Part shown: in pieces, positions 1 to 7,243 of the stretch
How positions within the stretch are numbered: the first letter of the stretch is position 1
Layout: every line of letters begins with the position of its first letter
DNA from: Candidatus Pelagibacter sp. TMED165
Lineage (GTDB): Bacteria; Pseudomonadota; Alphaproteobacteria; Pelagibacterales; Pelagibacteraceae
Length of the DNA: 11,952 nt
NCBI GenBank assembly: GCA_002171035.2
Contig: NHHO02000010.1
Span: forward strand, 1 to 11,952
Direction of reading: 5' to 3'
Made by a program: the position numbers and the translations under genes
Notes under the pieces: generated by a model
What the model was told of the DNA's origin: nothing
The model's input: the letters and a program-made list of their open reading frames with translations, nothing else
The model's database searches: none

Positions 1-97
1 TTTGGAATATATTTGCTATAAAAAATCTGAATTTTTTCAGAAAAAATTTTTAACCTTATTTTCAAAAAGTAAATTCCTATCACCATTTATTACAATT
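1..97 (-). repeat. Inverted near-identical copy of an internal lpxK segment (probable chimera)
   Basis: The reverse complement of these bases matches 4471-4566 inside lpxK base for base, except for one extra base: the A6 run at 41-46 corresponds to a T5 run at 4522-4526. The match stops at 97 (97 pairs with 4471, 98 does not pair with 4470) and runs off the left edge. On the minus strand it reads as the LpxK stretch beginning IVINGDRNLL, and the extra base breaks the frame. It replaces the 5' end of ubiA. An inverted join to sequence about 4.4 kb away is the usual signature of a template-switch chimera from multiple displacement amplification, or of a misassembly. A real inverted duplication is possible but less likely. 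Confidence 0.93.
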
Positions 98-99
98 TT

Positions 100-945
100 A
101 TACATTTAACACGACTTAATAAACCAATAGGATTTATACTATTGTTTTGGCCATGTTCTTGGGGTCTTTCTTTGGCATATAAAGAAAATGGAGACTTAAA
201 TACTTTAGTTTATTTTTTAGCTTTATTTTTTTTGGGTTCAGTTTTGATGCGAAGTGCGGGATGTATAGTTAATGACATTGTAGACAAAGATTTAGACAAA
301 AAAGTAAAGAGAACTAAAAACAGACCAATTGCTTCAGGAGCAGTGAGTATGCGGAGAGGATTTATTTATGTTTTTCTTTTATGTGCTTTAGCATTTTTAA
401 TTTTAATACAATTTAATAAAATAACAATAATTTTAGGACTATGTTCGATGATTTTAGCATTCTCATATCCGTTTATGAAACGTTTAACTTACTGGCCTCA
501 ATTGTTTTTAGGGTTAACATTTAATTGGGGTGCGGTCATGGCTTGGACTTCATTAACTGGATATATATCTTTAGAAATAGCTATTTTATATATTGCAGCC
601 ATATTTTGGACATTAGGTTATGACACGATTTATGGTGCCCAAGACATTGAAGATGATGAAATAATAGGAGTAAAATCTACGTCAATTAAATTTAAAAAGA
701 ATTTAAAATTATTTGTAGTATGCTCTTATTTAATAACTTTAAGTTTATTAATTTATATTTTTTCAAAAAGTTTTGGATTAAATTTACTAACAATAATGAT
801 ATTAGCATTTTTTATCTCTTTAATTTATCAAATAAAAATATTTGAAACTAAGAAGCCTCAAACCTGTATGAGGGCTTTTAAAGCTAACGGGATTTCGGGC
901 CTTTTACTTTTTTTAGGAATTTTATCTAACTCGATGATATTATAA
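100..945 (+). CDS. ubiA: 4-hydroxybenzoate polyprenyltransferase UbiA, 5'-truncated
   Basis: This integral inner-membrane enzyme attaches the polyprenyl tail to 4-hydroxybenzoate in ubiquinone synthesis. The two Asp-rich prenyl-diphosphate/Mg2+ motifs are visible: NDIVDKDLD with the following RPIASG (from 271), and DTIYGAQDIEDD (from 622). Several hydrophobic helices lie between and after them. The family N-terminal signature TRLNKPIG, then LLFWPCSWGL, is encoded at 109-171. The in-frame TTG at 142 therefore lies inside the conserved region and is not the true start. No in-frame ATG, GTG or TTG exists between the stop at 70-72 and 141, because the bases before about 98 are an inverted lpxK fragment rather than ubiA sequence. 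The first codons are thus missing from this window. The stop TAA overlaps the ATG of msbA by one base, so the two are probably co-transcribed and translationally coupled. Confidence 0.93.
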   Translation: MHLTRLNKPIGFILLFWPCSWGLSLAYKENGDLNTLVYFLALFFLGSVLMRSAGCIVNDIVDKDLDKKVKRTKNRPIASGAVSMRRGFIYVFLLCALAFLILIQFNKITIILGLCSMILAFSYPFMKRLTYWPQLFLGLTFNWGAVMAWTSLTGYISLEIAILYIAAIFWTLGYDTIYGAQDIEDDEIIGVKSTSIKFKKNLKLFVVCSYLITLSLLIYIFSKSFGLNLLTIMILAFFISLIYQIKIFETKKPQTCMRAFKANGISGLLLFLGILSNSMIL

Positions 946-2687
946 TGAACTCAAAAGAACTTGTATTAATTTTAAAGAGACTTTATAAAGACTATGTAAA
1001 GAAATATTTAAAGTTTTTAATAATCTCTTTAATTTTATCAATTATAGTTGCTGGTAGTACTTCTTCGATAGCTTGGCTTCTTGATCCGGCAGTAAAAAAG
1101 ATATTCATAGATCAAAATAAAACCTTATCATGGCTTATCCCCATTGCTATTGTTATAGCTTTTTCTGCTAAAGGTTTATCTTTATATTTTGCAAGATCAA
1201 TCGTGATTAAGGTGGGTCAAAAAATTGCTGGAGAGCTACAAACACAGTTAGCAGGCAACATTATAGAAACAGATTTACAAACTTTAGATAATAGGCACTC
1301 AGGTAAATACATATCAAATGTAATGTTCGATACTTACCAAGTTCAAAGCTTGGTTAGTACGGGTGTTTTAAATATTATGAAAGATAGTTTCTCAATTATA
1401 TTTTTAGTCTCATTAATGTTTTATCAAAATTGGAAATTAGCTCTTTTCGCTATTATTATGATGCCACTTGCTGCTTTTTTTGCAAAAACTTTAGGGAAAA
1501 GAATTGGAAAAGTTACTGGACAGGCTGGAGAGCTTTCGGAGAGTCTTACAACTTTTTTATCAGAAATTTTTAAGTCTGCTAAAATGATAAGAATTTATCA
1601 AAGAGAACAGGAAGAAAAGGAAAATGCTGAAAAATTTATTGGAGACCTCGTAAAAAAGCAAATCAAAATGGGCACTATCCTTATTAGAGCTACACCGATT
1701 ATGGAGGTTTTAACAGGTTTTATGATAGCGGGTTTTATATTCTACTCGGGTATTTTAATTAGTGCTGGTGAACTAGAGGTAAATAATTTTTTTTCCTTTT
1801 TAGCTGCTATGATGTTAGCTTATCAACCTATCAGGTCATTGGCTACAATCAATATGGTTGCATACCAGGGAGCTGCTGCATCAAAAAGGATATTTAATGT
1901 TATTGATAAGCCAATTTTAACGAAAAATGAAAACACTCTTCCTATCCTTAATATACAAAAATGTGATATTGAGTTTAAAAATGTATCTTTCCAGTACCAA
2001 AATACAAAAAGCAAAGCTATTAAAAACATAGATCTGCAAATTGAAGGAAATCAAATGACAGCTTTTGTAGGTCACAGTGGGGCTGGTAAAAGCACTATAA
2101 TAAATCTAATACCTAGATTTTACGAACCACAGTCAGGTGAAATATTTATTGATAAACAAAACTTAAAGTCAGTGGCTCTAAATTCATTAAGGAGCAATAT
2201 CTCCTTAGTTAGTCAAGACGTGGTCTTATTTGATAACAGTGTTAAAGAAAATATAGCTTATGCAAAAAAAAATGCCTCAAACAATGAAATAATAGAGGCA
2301 TGTAAATTCGCAGCTGCTGATGAGTTTATAAAAAATCTACCCCAAGGTTACGACACAAAAATAGGCGAAAATGGAGTTCGACTATCAGGTGGGCAAAAGC
2401 AAAGAATATCAATTGCGAGAGCAGTTTTAAAAAGATCAAACATTATTTTACTCGATGAAGCAACATCTTCATTAGATGCTGATTCAGAAAAAATTGTTCA
2501 AGATGCTATTAAAAACTTAACCAAAAATAAAACGACCCTTGTAATAGCTCATAGGTTATCAACAATACATAGTGCAAATAAAATTTTTGTCTTAAAGGAT
2601 GGAAATGTAATTGAATCTGGAAATCATGAATTTTTAATAAAAAATTGCAATGAATATAAGTCACTTTATCAAAAGCAATTGAAATAA
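945..2687 (+). CDS. msbA: MsbA-type lipid A export ABC transporter (permease-ATPase fusion)
   Basis: This half-transporter of 580 residues is predicted to act as a homodimer that flips lipid A-core across the inner membrane. The N-terminal half is an ABC exporter membrane domain with hydrophobic helices, roughly residues 20-315. The C-terminal half is the ATPase: Walker A GHSGAGKS at about 376-383, the signature LSGGQ at 480-484, Walker B ending ILLDEA at about 501-506, and the switch histidine in IAHRLST. The start ATG overlaps the ubiA stop as TAATG. waaA begins five bases after the stop. The neighbours waaA, lpxK and an LpxL-type acyltransferase support a lipid A substrate rather than drug export, although sequence alone cannot exclude a broader exporter. 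Length and domain order are normal for MsbA. Confidence 0.92.
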   Translation: MNSKELVLILKRLYKDYVKKYLKFLIISLILSIIVAGSTSSIAWLLDPAVKKIFIDQNKTLSWLIPIAIVIAFSAKGLSLYFARSIVIKVGQKIAGELQTQLAGNIIETDLQTLDNRHSGKYISNVMFDTYQVQSLVSTGVLNIMKDSFSIIFLVSLMFYQNWKLALFAIIMMPLAAFFAKTLGKRIGKVTGQAGELSESLTTFLSEIFKSAKMIRIYQREQEEKENAEKFIGDLVKKQIKMGTILIRATPIMEVLTGFMIAGFIFYSGILISAGELEVNNFFSFLAAMMLAYQPIRSLATINMVAYQGAAASKRIFNVIDKPILTKNENTLPILNIQKCDIEFKNVSFQYQNTKSKAIKNIDLQIEGNQMTAFVGHSGAGKSTIINLIPRFYEPQSGEIFIDKQNLKSVALNSLRSNISLVSQDVVLFDNSVKENIAYAKKNASNNEIIEACKFAAADEFIKNLPQGYDTKIGENGVRLSGGQKQRISIARAVLKRSNIILLDEATSSLDADSEKIVQDAIKNLTKNKTTLVIAHRLSTIHSANKIFVLKDGNVIESGNHEFLIKNCNEYKSLYQKQLK

Positions 2688-2692
2688 TTATA

Positions 2693-3955
2693 ATGTATTT
2701 TGTTTATAAGTTTTTAACTTCACTTTGTTTTCCCGTATTCATAATAATTATTTTTTTGAGAAAATTTTTAAAAAAAGAAGATAGTATAAGATTTAGAGAA
2801 AAATATTTAAAAGATTATTTTTTTGTAAAATCAAAAAAAAAACTATTTTGGTTGCATGCTGCTAGCATAGGAGAGCTTAAAAGTGTTGTTCCTATAATAA
2901 AGACTTTAAGATTAAAAAAACCTGATGTTGAGTTTTTAGTTACTACAGTTACTCTTAGTTCTGGAGAAATGTTTAAAAGGGAGTTTGAAAAAATGAAAAA
3001 TATTAATCATAAATATTTTCCTTTTGATAATATTTCACTTGTAAAAACTTTTTTAAAAAAATGTAATCCTGACTTAGTTATTTTTGTAGACTCTGAAATT
3101 TGGCCTAATTTTATCGTCGAAACAAAAAAAAGAAATATACCTTTAATTTTAATGAATGGAAGAATAACAAAAAAAACTTTTGATAGATGGAGTATTTTTC
3201 CAAAATTTGCTGGTTATATTTTTGAAAATTTTGATTTATGCTTACCCGCAAGTAAAGAATCTGAAATTTATTTAAAAAATTTATTTTGCAAAAATATTAA
3301 ATACTGTGGAAATATAAAATTTGCTGCTAATATCGAAATTAATGAATTAGAAGAAAAAAATAAAAAAATTTTAAATAATTTTAAAGTTTGGTGTGCCGCC
3401 AGCACTCATCCAAATGAGGAAACAAAAATTTTAAAATCACATATAGAAATTAAAAAGTCTTATAGAGACATTATTACTATAATAGTTCCGAGACATATCC
3501 AACGAGCTGAAAAAATTTTAACCAAAAGTGTTAGATTAGGTTTGAGTTCACAAGTTTTAAAAAAGGGAGACATTTTAACAAATATCAAAGAAATTTTAAT
3601 AATAAAGTCATTCGGATCATTGCTAAAATATTTTAATTATTGCAACATTGTGTTTATCGGAAAATCCCTAGATAAATCTTATGAAAAAATAGGAGGGCAA
3701 AACCCAATCGAGGCAGCAAAACTAGGATGCAAAATTTACCATGGTCCTTTCGTTTCTAATTTTAAAGAAGTTTATAATTACCTCGAGGAACTTAAAATTT
3801 CTTTTAAAGTTAATAACAAAGAAGAGCTTTCAAAAGAGATCTTGAAAGATTTTAAATATGATAGAATTAATTCGGACGAAACTATTAAATTAATAAACGA
3901 AAAAGGTAATTTAATTTTAAACAATCACATGAAAGAATTAGAACATTTTATCTAA
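2693..3955 (+). CDS. waaA: 3-deoxy-D-manno-octulosonic acid (Kdo) transferase WaaA/KdtA
   Basis: This membrane-anchored glycosyltransferase adds Kdo from CMP-Kdo to the lipid A precursor. It has 420 residues, the usual family length. A hydrophobic N-terminal anchor (about residues 6-22) is followed by the catalytic motif HAASIGE at 55-61, with Glu61 as the predicted base. DSEIWPN and MNGRI come next, then STHPNEE at 237-243, VPRH, and the C-terminal nucleotide-sugar motif GGQNPIEAA from 334. Enzymes of this family add one, two or more Kdo units, and the number cannot be read from the sequence. The gene lies five bases after msbA, and its stop TAA shares a base with the lpxK ATG (TAATG). No clear Shine-Dalgarno is visible, so translation may depend on coupling to msbA. 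Confidence 0.94.
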   Translation: MYFVYKFLTSLCFPVFIIIIFLRKFLKKEDSIRFREKYLKDYFFVKSKKKLFWLHAASIGELKSVVPIIKTLRLKKPDVEFLVTTVTLSSGEMFKREFEKMKNINHKYFPFDNISLVKTFLKKCNPDLVIFVDSEIWPNFIVETKKRNIPLILMNGRITKKTFDRWSIFPKFAGYIFENFDLCLPASKESEIYLKNLFCKNIKYCGNIKFAANIEINELEEKNKKILNNFKVWCAASTHPNEETKILKSHIEIKKSYRDIITIIVPRHIQRAEKILTKSVRLGLSSQVLKKGDILTNIKEILIIKSFGSLLKYFNYCNIVFIGKSLDKSYEKIGGQNPIEAAKLGCKIYHGPFVSNFKEVYNYLEELKISFKVNNKEELSKEILKDFKYDRINSDETIKLINEKGNLILNNHMKELEHFI

Positions 3956-4888
3956 TGAAATATTTTAAGCCTGATTTTTGGAATAAAAAAGATAGCATAA
4001 TTTCACTCATGTTAATTCCTTTATCTTTCCTATGGATTTTTTTTTCATTTTTAATAAATTTATTCAAGAAAGAAAAAAAAATAGACGTTCCAGTTATTTG
4101 TATTGGGAATATATATCTGGGAGGGACTGGCAAAACACCCTTGGCACTTAAAGTTTCAGATTTATTGCGTGGATTAGGAAAAAAACCCGCAATTATTAAA
4201 AAGTATTATAAAAAAACATCATGATGAAGTTGAAATGATAAAAAATAACAAAGGTCACCTTTATACTAAAAAATCTAGAGTTGAAGCTATCAAGATTGCA
4301 AGAAATGATGGAAAAGAAGTAATGATATTAGACGATGGTTTTCAGGACAAAAGTTTATATAAAAATTTAAGTATCTTATGTTTTAATTCAGATCAATTAG
4401 CGGGAAATGGTCGAGTAATACCTGCTGGACCTTTGAGAGAGCAATTTTCGAACATAAAAAAAAGTGAGATAATTGTAATAAATGGTGATAGGAATTTACT
4501 TTTTGAAAATAAGGTTAAAAATTTTTCTGAAAAAATTCAGATTTTTTATAGCAAATATATTCCAAAAAATGTTCAAGATTTTAAAGGAAAAAAGTTATTA
4601 GCGTTTGCAGGAATTGGAAATCCGAATAATTTCTTTAAAATTTTAAAAAATAATAATTTGAATGTTGTTAAAGAAGTTTCCTTTCCAGATCATTATGAGT
4701 TCTCATTCAAAGATATTGCTAAACTAATGAAAGTTGCAGAAAGTCTCAATTTAGAATTAATTACAACAGAAAAAGATTTTTATAGAATAAAAAACCCAAA
4801 CAAAAATATTAGTTTCCTATCAATTGATTTAGTTTTAGATAATCAAAATGAGTTTTTAAATAATATGAAAAGTTATATTAATGATTAA
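3955..4888 (+). CDS. lpxK: Tetraacyldisaccharide 4'-kinase LpxK, interrupted by a one-base frameshift
   Basis: LpxK phosphorylates the 4' position of the lipid A disaccharide at the inner membrane. The first frame (3955-4224, 89 residues) has an N-terminal hydrophobic segment and the P-loop GGTGKT at residues 56-61. It then runs into a stop just after a run of seven A at 4210-4216. The rest of the protein lies in the +1 frame up to 4888 and contains the Walker B-like LDDGFQ and the family motif GNGRVIPAGPLRE. Removing one A from the run gives an uninterrupted protein of about 310 residues, normal for LpxK, reading through KKHHDEVEMIKNN. An indel error is more likely than true loss, because the gene is normally essential where lipid A is made and both halves are well conserved. 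The usual SRGYG segment after the P-loop is replaced by IIKKYYKK. The start shares a base with the waaA stop, and the end overlaps the next gene by 8 bases. Confidence 0.9.
4210..4216 (+). other. A7 homopolymer at the lpxK frameshift
   Basis: Seven consecutive A bases after TATT mark where the lpxK frame breaks. With seven A the frame ends at TGA about nine bases later. With six, or nine, it continues into the conserved second half of LpxK. The -1 frame (equivalent to eight A) meets a stop soon after, so only a +1 or -2 type shift restores the gene. A sequencing or assembly indel is the simplest reading. Confidence 0.85.
4471..4566 (+). repeat. Source copy of the inverted repeat, inside lpxK
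   Basis: This is the partner of the inverted copy at the left edge of the window. Here the sequence is in frame within lpxK and continues naturally on both sides, so this is the native copy. The left-edge copy differs from it only by one added base in a homopolymer. The homology may extend past 4566, because the other copy is cut off by the window edge. Confidence 0.93.
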
Positions 4889-5747
4889 AAAAATAAAATA
4901 TTTTTTTCAATCAATTTTGATATTATTATTTTTTTTTATTATCAAGATTTTGCGAATAAAATTAAGTAGAAAAATATTTTCAAACCTCTTCCTAGTTTTA
5001 GGTCCAATTTTTAAATCCAATAAGGTCATAATGTCAAATTTAGACAAGATTCATAAATTTTCTTTTCAAGAAAAAAAAGAGATAAAGAATAAAATGTGGA
5101 AAAATTATGGAAAAATATTTTCTGAATATATGTATTTAGAAAAATTTAGAACGAGTAATTACCATATAAAAATAAAAGGTGAAGAAATTTTAAAGAAAAT
5201 TTTCAAAGAAAAAAAACCTGTTATTTTTGTTTCAGGGCATTTCGCAAATTTTGAATTAATGTCTATGGAATTAACAAAAAGAGAAATAAACCTAGCTACA
5301 ATTTATAGACCTTTAAATAATTATTTTCTTAATCCTCTAATGGAAAAACTTAGAAAAGAATATATTTGTCCAAACCAAATTAAAAAAGGGTTATCTGGTG
5401 TAAAGAAATCAATGGAGTATTTAAATCAAAATTATTGTATTGCAATGATGATTGATCAAAGAGTATCGGAAGGGGAAAAAATTAATTTTTTTAACAATCT
5501 AGCTTTTACCACTACTTTGCCAGCTCAGTTAGCTATCAAGTACGAAATTGATATTGTCCCGATTTACTTAATGAGAGATGAATTTGATAAGTTTACTATG
5601 AGCGTCTACGAACCGTTAAAAGTTGATAAGTCAAATGATTTCGAATTTGAAAAAATAAATATTTCAAAAAAATTAAATAAGATATTAGAAGAAATGGTTT
5701 CGTTTGATCCAAGTCAGTGGATATTAACTCATAATAGGTGGAAATAA
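4881..5747 (+). CDS. lpxL: Lipid A biosynthesis lauroyl/myristoyl acyltransferase, LpxL/HtrB type
   Basis: This is a predicted inner-membrane acyltransferase of the LpxL/LpxM/LpxP family, which adds a secondary acyl chain to Kdo-lipid A. The 288-residue protein has a strongly hydrophobic N-terminal anchor (about residues 8-25). The catalytic HX4E motif is GHFANFE, with His120 and Glu125. The family blocks IYRPLNNYF and MMIDQR (around 192-194) follow, and the C-terminal motif ends WILTHNRWK. The ATG overlaps the lpxK end by eight bases, so this is the last gene of the lipid A operon. Acyl-chain length and acyl donor cannot be read from the sequence, and paralogues of the family are hard to separate, so the symbol is a family-level assignment. 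The stop lies five bases from the end of the convergent DUF2093 gene. Confidence 0.9.
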   Translation: MIKKIKYFFQSILILLFFFIIKILRIKLSRKIFSNLFLVLGPIFKSNKVIMSNLDKIHKFSFQEKKEIKNKMWKNYGKIFSEYMYLEKFRTSNYHIKIKGEEILKKIFKEKKPVIFVSGHFANFELMSMELTKREINLATIYRPLNNYFLNPLMEKLRKEYICPNQIKKGLSGVKKSMEYLNQNYCIAMMIDQRVSEGEKINFFNNLAFTTTLPAQLAIKYEIDIVPIYLMRDEFDKFTMSVYEPLKVDKSNDFEFEKINISKKLNKILEEMVSFDPSQWILTHNRWK

Positions 5748-5752
5748 GTAAA

Positions 5753-5938
5753 TTATTTTTTTATCTCAATATATCTTTTTTTTACTTCTGCTGGAGAAAA
5801 ATAAGCTTCTTGTAATTCAACATTCCAATAAGTCAGTTCTTTTAAAGGTATTTTCTTTTTAGATACGGCACAAATTACGTAATCACCATTATTAACGATC
5901 TCAAAAGAATTATGTTTATATCTAATCGTAGCTTTCAT
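5753..5938 (-). CDS. DUF2093 family small protein
   Basis: This 61-residue protein resembles the DUF2093 family, a short conserved protein found mainly in Alphaproteobacteria and of unknown function. The recognisable block is a Cys (position 23, in YVICAVSKKKIPL) followed by LTYWNVELQEAYFSPAEVKKRY. There is no signal peptide or membrane segment. It is encoded on the minus strand, between the lipid A operon (tail-to-tail, five-base gap) and purD (head-to-head, 42-base gap). Its isolated orientation, good start context and family match argue that it is a real gene rather than a chance frame. Its role is unknown, and its neighbours give no strong clue. Confidence 0.88.
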   Translation of the reverse strand: MKATIRYKHNSFEIVNNGDYVICAVSKKKIPLKELTYWNVELQEAYFSPAEVKKRYIEIKK

Positions 5939-5980
5939 TTTAATTATATAATAAATTTTTAAATATAATATATTCTTTTC
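5939..5980. promoter_or_regulatory. Divergent promoter region between DUF2093 gene and purD
   Basis: This 42-base, almost purely A+T spacer must hold the promoters for both divergent genes, unless one starts inside its neighbour. On the plus strand TATAAT occurs at 5964-5969, 11 bases before the purD ATG, and again at 5947-5952. On the minus strand TATAAT reads from 5948 to 5943, four bases before the DUF2093 ATG. If the proximal boxes are used, purD would have a very short leader and DUF2093 would be essentially leaderless. In such AT-rich DNA these matches can arise by chance, and no convincing -35 or Shine-Dalgarno is seen. Confidence 0.4.
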
Positions 5981-7243
5981 ATGAATATTGCATTAATTGG
6001 TAGTGGAGGCAGAGAGCACGCGATTTGTGAAAAATTAAAGAACTCCAGAAAAAAACCAAATATATTTTGTATTCCAGGTAATGCCGGTACTGCTAAAATA
6101 GCTACAAACATAAAAATAAATTTCTTGAACTTTAAAGAATTACTCCAAGTTATAAGATTCTATGATATTGAATTAGTGATAGTGGGGCCAGAGGAGCCGT
6201 TAGTGAATGGTATTGTTGATTACTTAAAAAAGCATAATGTAAAAGTTTTTGGTCCTAATAAGTTTGCAGCCCAGTTAGAGGGATCAAAATCCTTTATGAA
6301 ATCTATATGCAAAAAAAAGGGTATTCCGACAGCTTCCTTTAAAATTTGTAAATCAAAAAAAGATGTAAACAATTTTCTTAAAAAAAATAAATTACCTATT
6401 GTTGTAAAAGCTGACGGTCTAGCTGCTGGAAAGGGGGTAACTATTTGTTATGATAAGTCTAAGATAAAAAAAATTACTAGTGAGATATTTAATGGCAAAT
6501 TTAAAAGTTCAAAAAAACTTGTTCTTGAAGAGTTTATAAAAGGAGAAGAATTAAGTTTTTTTTTAGCGGTTGATAAAAACTCTTTTTCTTTTTTAGGCAC
6601 AGCGCAAGATCATAAGCGAGTGTATGAAAATGATAAAGGACCAAATACTGGGGGTATGGGAGCTTTTTCCCCTGCTCCAATTCACAATAAAAAATTACAA
6701 AAAAAAATAACAAATAAAATAGTTATGCCTACCCTAAAATATTTAAAAGATAAAAAAAGTTCTTATGAAGGAATTTTATATGTTGGATTGATGATTAAAA
6801 ATGATGAACCATATTTAATTGAATATAATGTGAGAATGGGCGATCCTGAATGTCAAGTCTTAATGCCAAGAATTAAATCAGACCTTTTAGAAATTATAAT
6901 TGGTGTTGTTACAAACAAGTTAAAAAAAATTAAAATTAGATGGCAAAATAAAAAATGTATGACAGTAGTTTTATGTTCAAAAGGTTATCCCGGTTTATAT
7001 TTAAAAAATAAAGAAATCAAAAATCTTAATAAAAAAAATTTTAAGTATAATTCTAATATTATTCACGCAGGTACCAAAATTGATAATGATAAAATAATTT
7101 CTTCTGGAGGACGTGTTTTAAATGTTGTGGTAACAGGAAAAAATTTTAAATCTATAAGAAAAAAAATTCATTTAATCTTAAAAAAAATTAACTGGAAGTA
7201 TGGCTTTTATAGAAAAGATATCGGCTGGAGAGTAATAAAATGA
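5981..7243 (+). CDS. purD: Phosphoribosylamine--glycine ligase PurD (GARS)
   Basis: This cytosolic ATP-grasp enzyme makes glycinamide ribonucleotide from phosphoribosylamine and glycine in purine synthesis. At 420 residues it has standard length and is not fused to other purine enzymes. The N-terminal domain starts IALIGSGGREHAI and carries GPEEPLVNGI. The ATP-grasp core contains KADGLAAGKGV (about 143-153), the block NTGGMGAFSP around 222-231, and the metal/nucleotide-binding EYNVRMGDPE ending at about 290. The C-terminal domain is present, with the typical SSGGRVLNVV. The ATG is the natural start, because the family signature begins within the first residues. Its stop overlaps the rsmD start as ATGA, so the two genes form a translationally coupled pair. 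Confidence 0.96.
   Translation: MNIALIGSGGREHAICEKLKNSRKKPNIFCIPGNAGTAKIATNIKINFLNFKELLQVIRFYDIELVIVGPEEPLVNGIVDYLKKHNVKVFGPNKFAAQLEGSKSFMKSICKKKGIPTASFKICKSKKDVNNFLKKNKLPIVVKADGLAAGKGVTICYDKSKIKKITSEIFNGKFKSSKKLVLEEFIKGEELSFFLAVDKNSFSFLGTAQDHKRVYENDKGPNTGGMGAFSPAPIHNKKLQKKITNKIVMPTLKYLKDKKSSYEGILYVGLMIKNDEPYLIEYNVRMGDPECQVLMPRIKSDLLEIIIGVVTNKLKKIKIRWQNKKCMTVVLCSKGYPGLYLKNKEIKNLNKKNFKYNSNIIHAGTKIDNDKIISSGGRVLNVVVTGKNFKSIRKKIHLILKKINWKYGFYRKDIGWRVIK

Noticed and set aside
37..105. Short minus-strand frame starting at an ATG at 105 and reading a piece of LpxK.
   Set aside because: It is the inverted lpxK fragment read in its sense direction, and the extra homopolymer base ends it after about 22 residues. 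It is not a functional gene.
2..109. Open plus-strand frame that could look like the C-terminus of a gene upstream of ubiA.
   Set aside because: Bases 1-97 are the inverted lpxK fragment, so this frame is antisense to lpxK and not a separate gene.
142..144. TTG as the start of ubiA.
   Set aside because: The conserved UbiA N-terminal signature TRLNKPIG is encoded in the same frame upstream of it; the true start is missing because of the junction.
1823..2029. Minus-strand open frame inside msbA.
   Set aside because: Shadow of msbA; no family resemblance and fully within a well-supported gene.
3948..4133. Minus-strand open frame at the waaA/lpxK junction.
   Set aside because: Shadow of the lpxK N-terminal coding sequence with no recognisable features.
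4205..4224. Programmed ribosomal frameshifting in lpxK.
   Set aside because: The classical -1 slip leads to an early stop; only a +1 or -2 shift restores the frame. No stimulatory structure is evident, and a homopolymer indel is simpler.
4235..4888. Second half of lpxK as an independent gene starting at the ATG at 4235.
   Set aside because: It lacks the P-loop half, and the frame is open back to the A7 run. It is the continuation of lpxK after a one-base shift.
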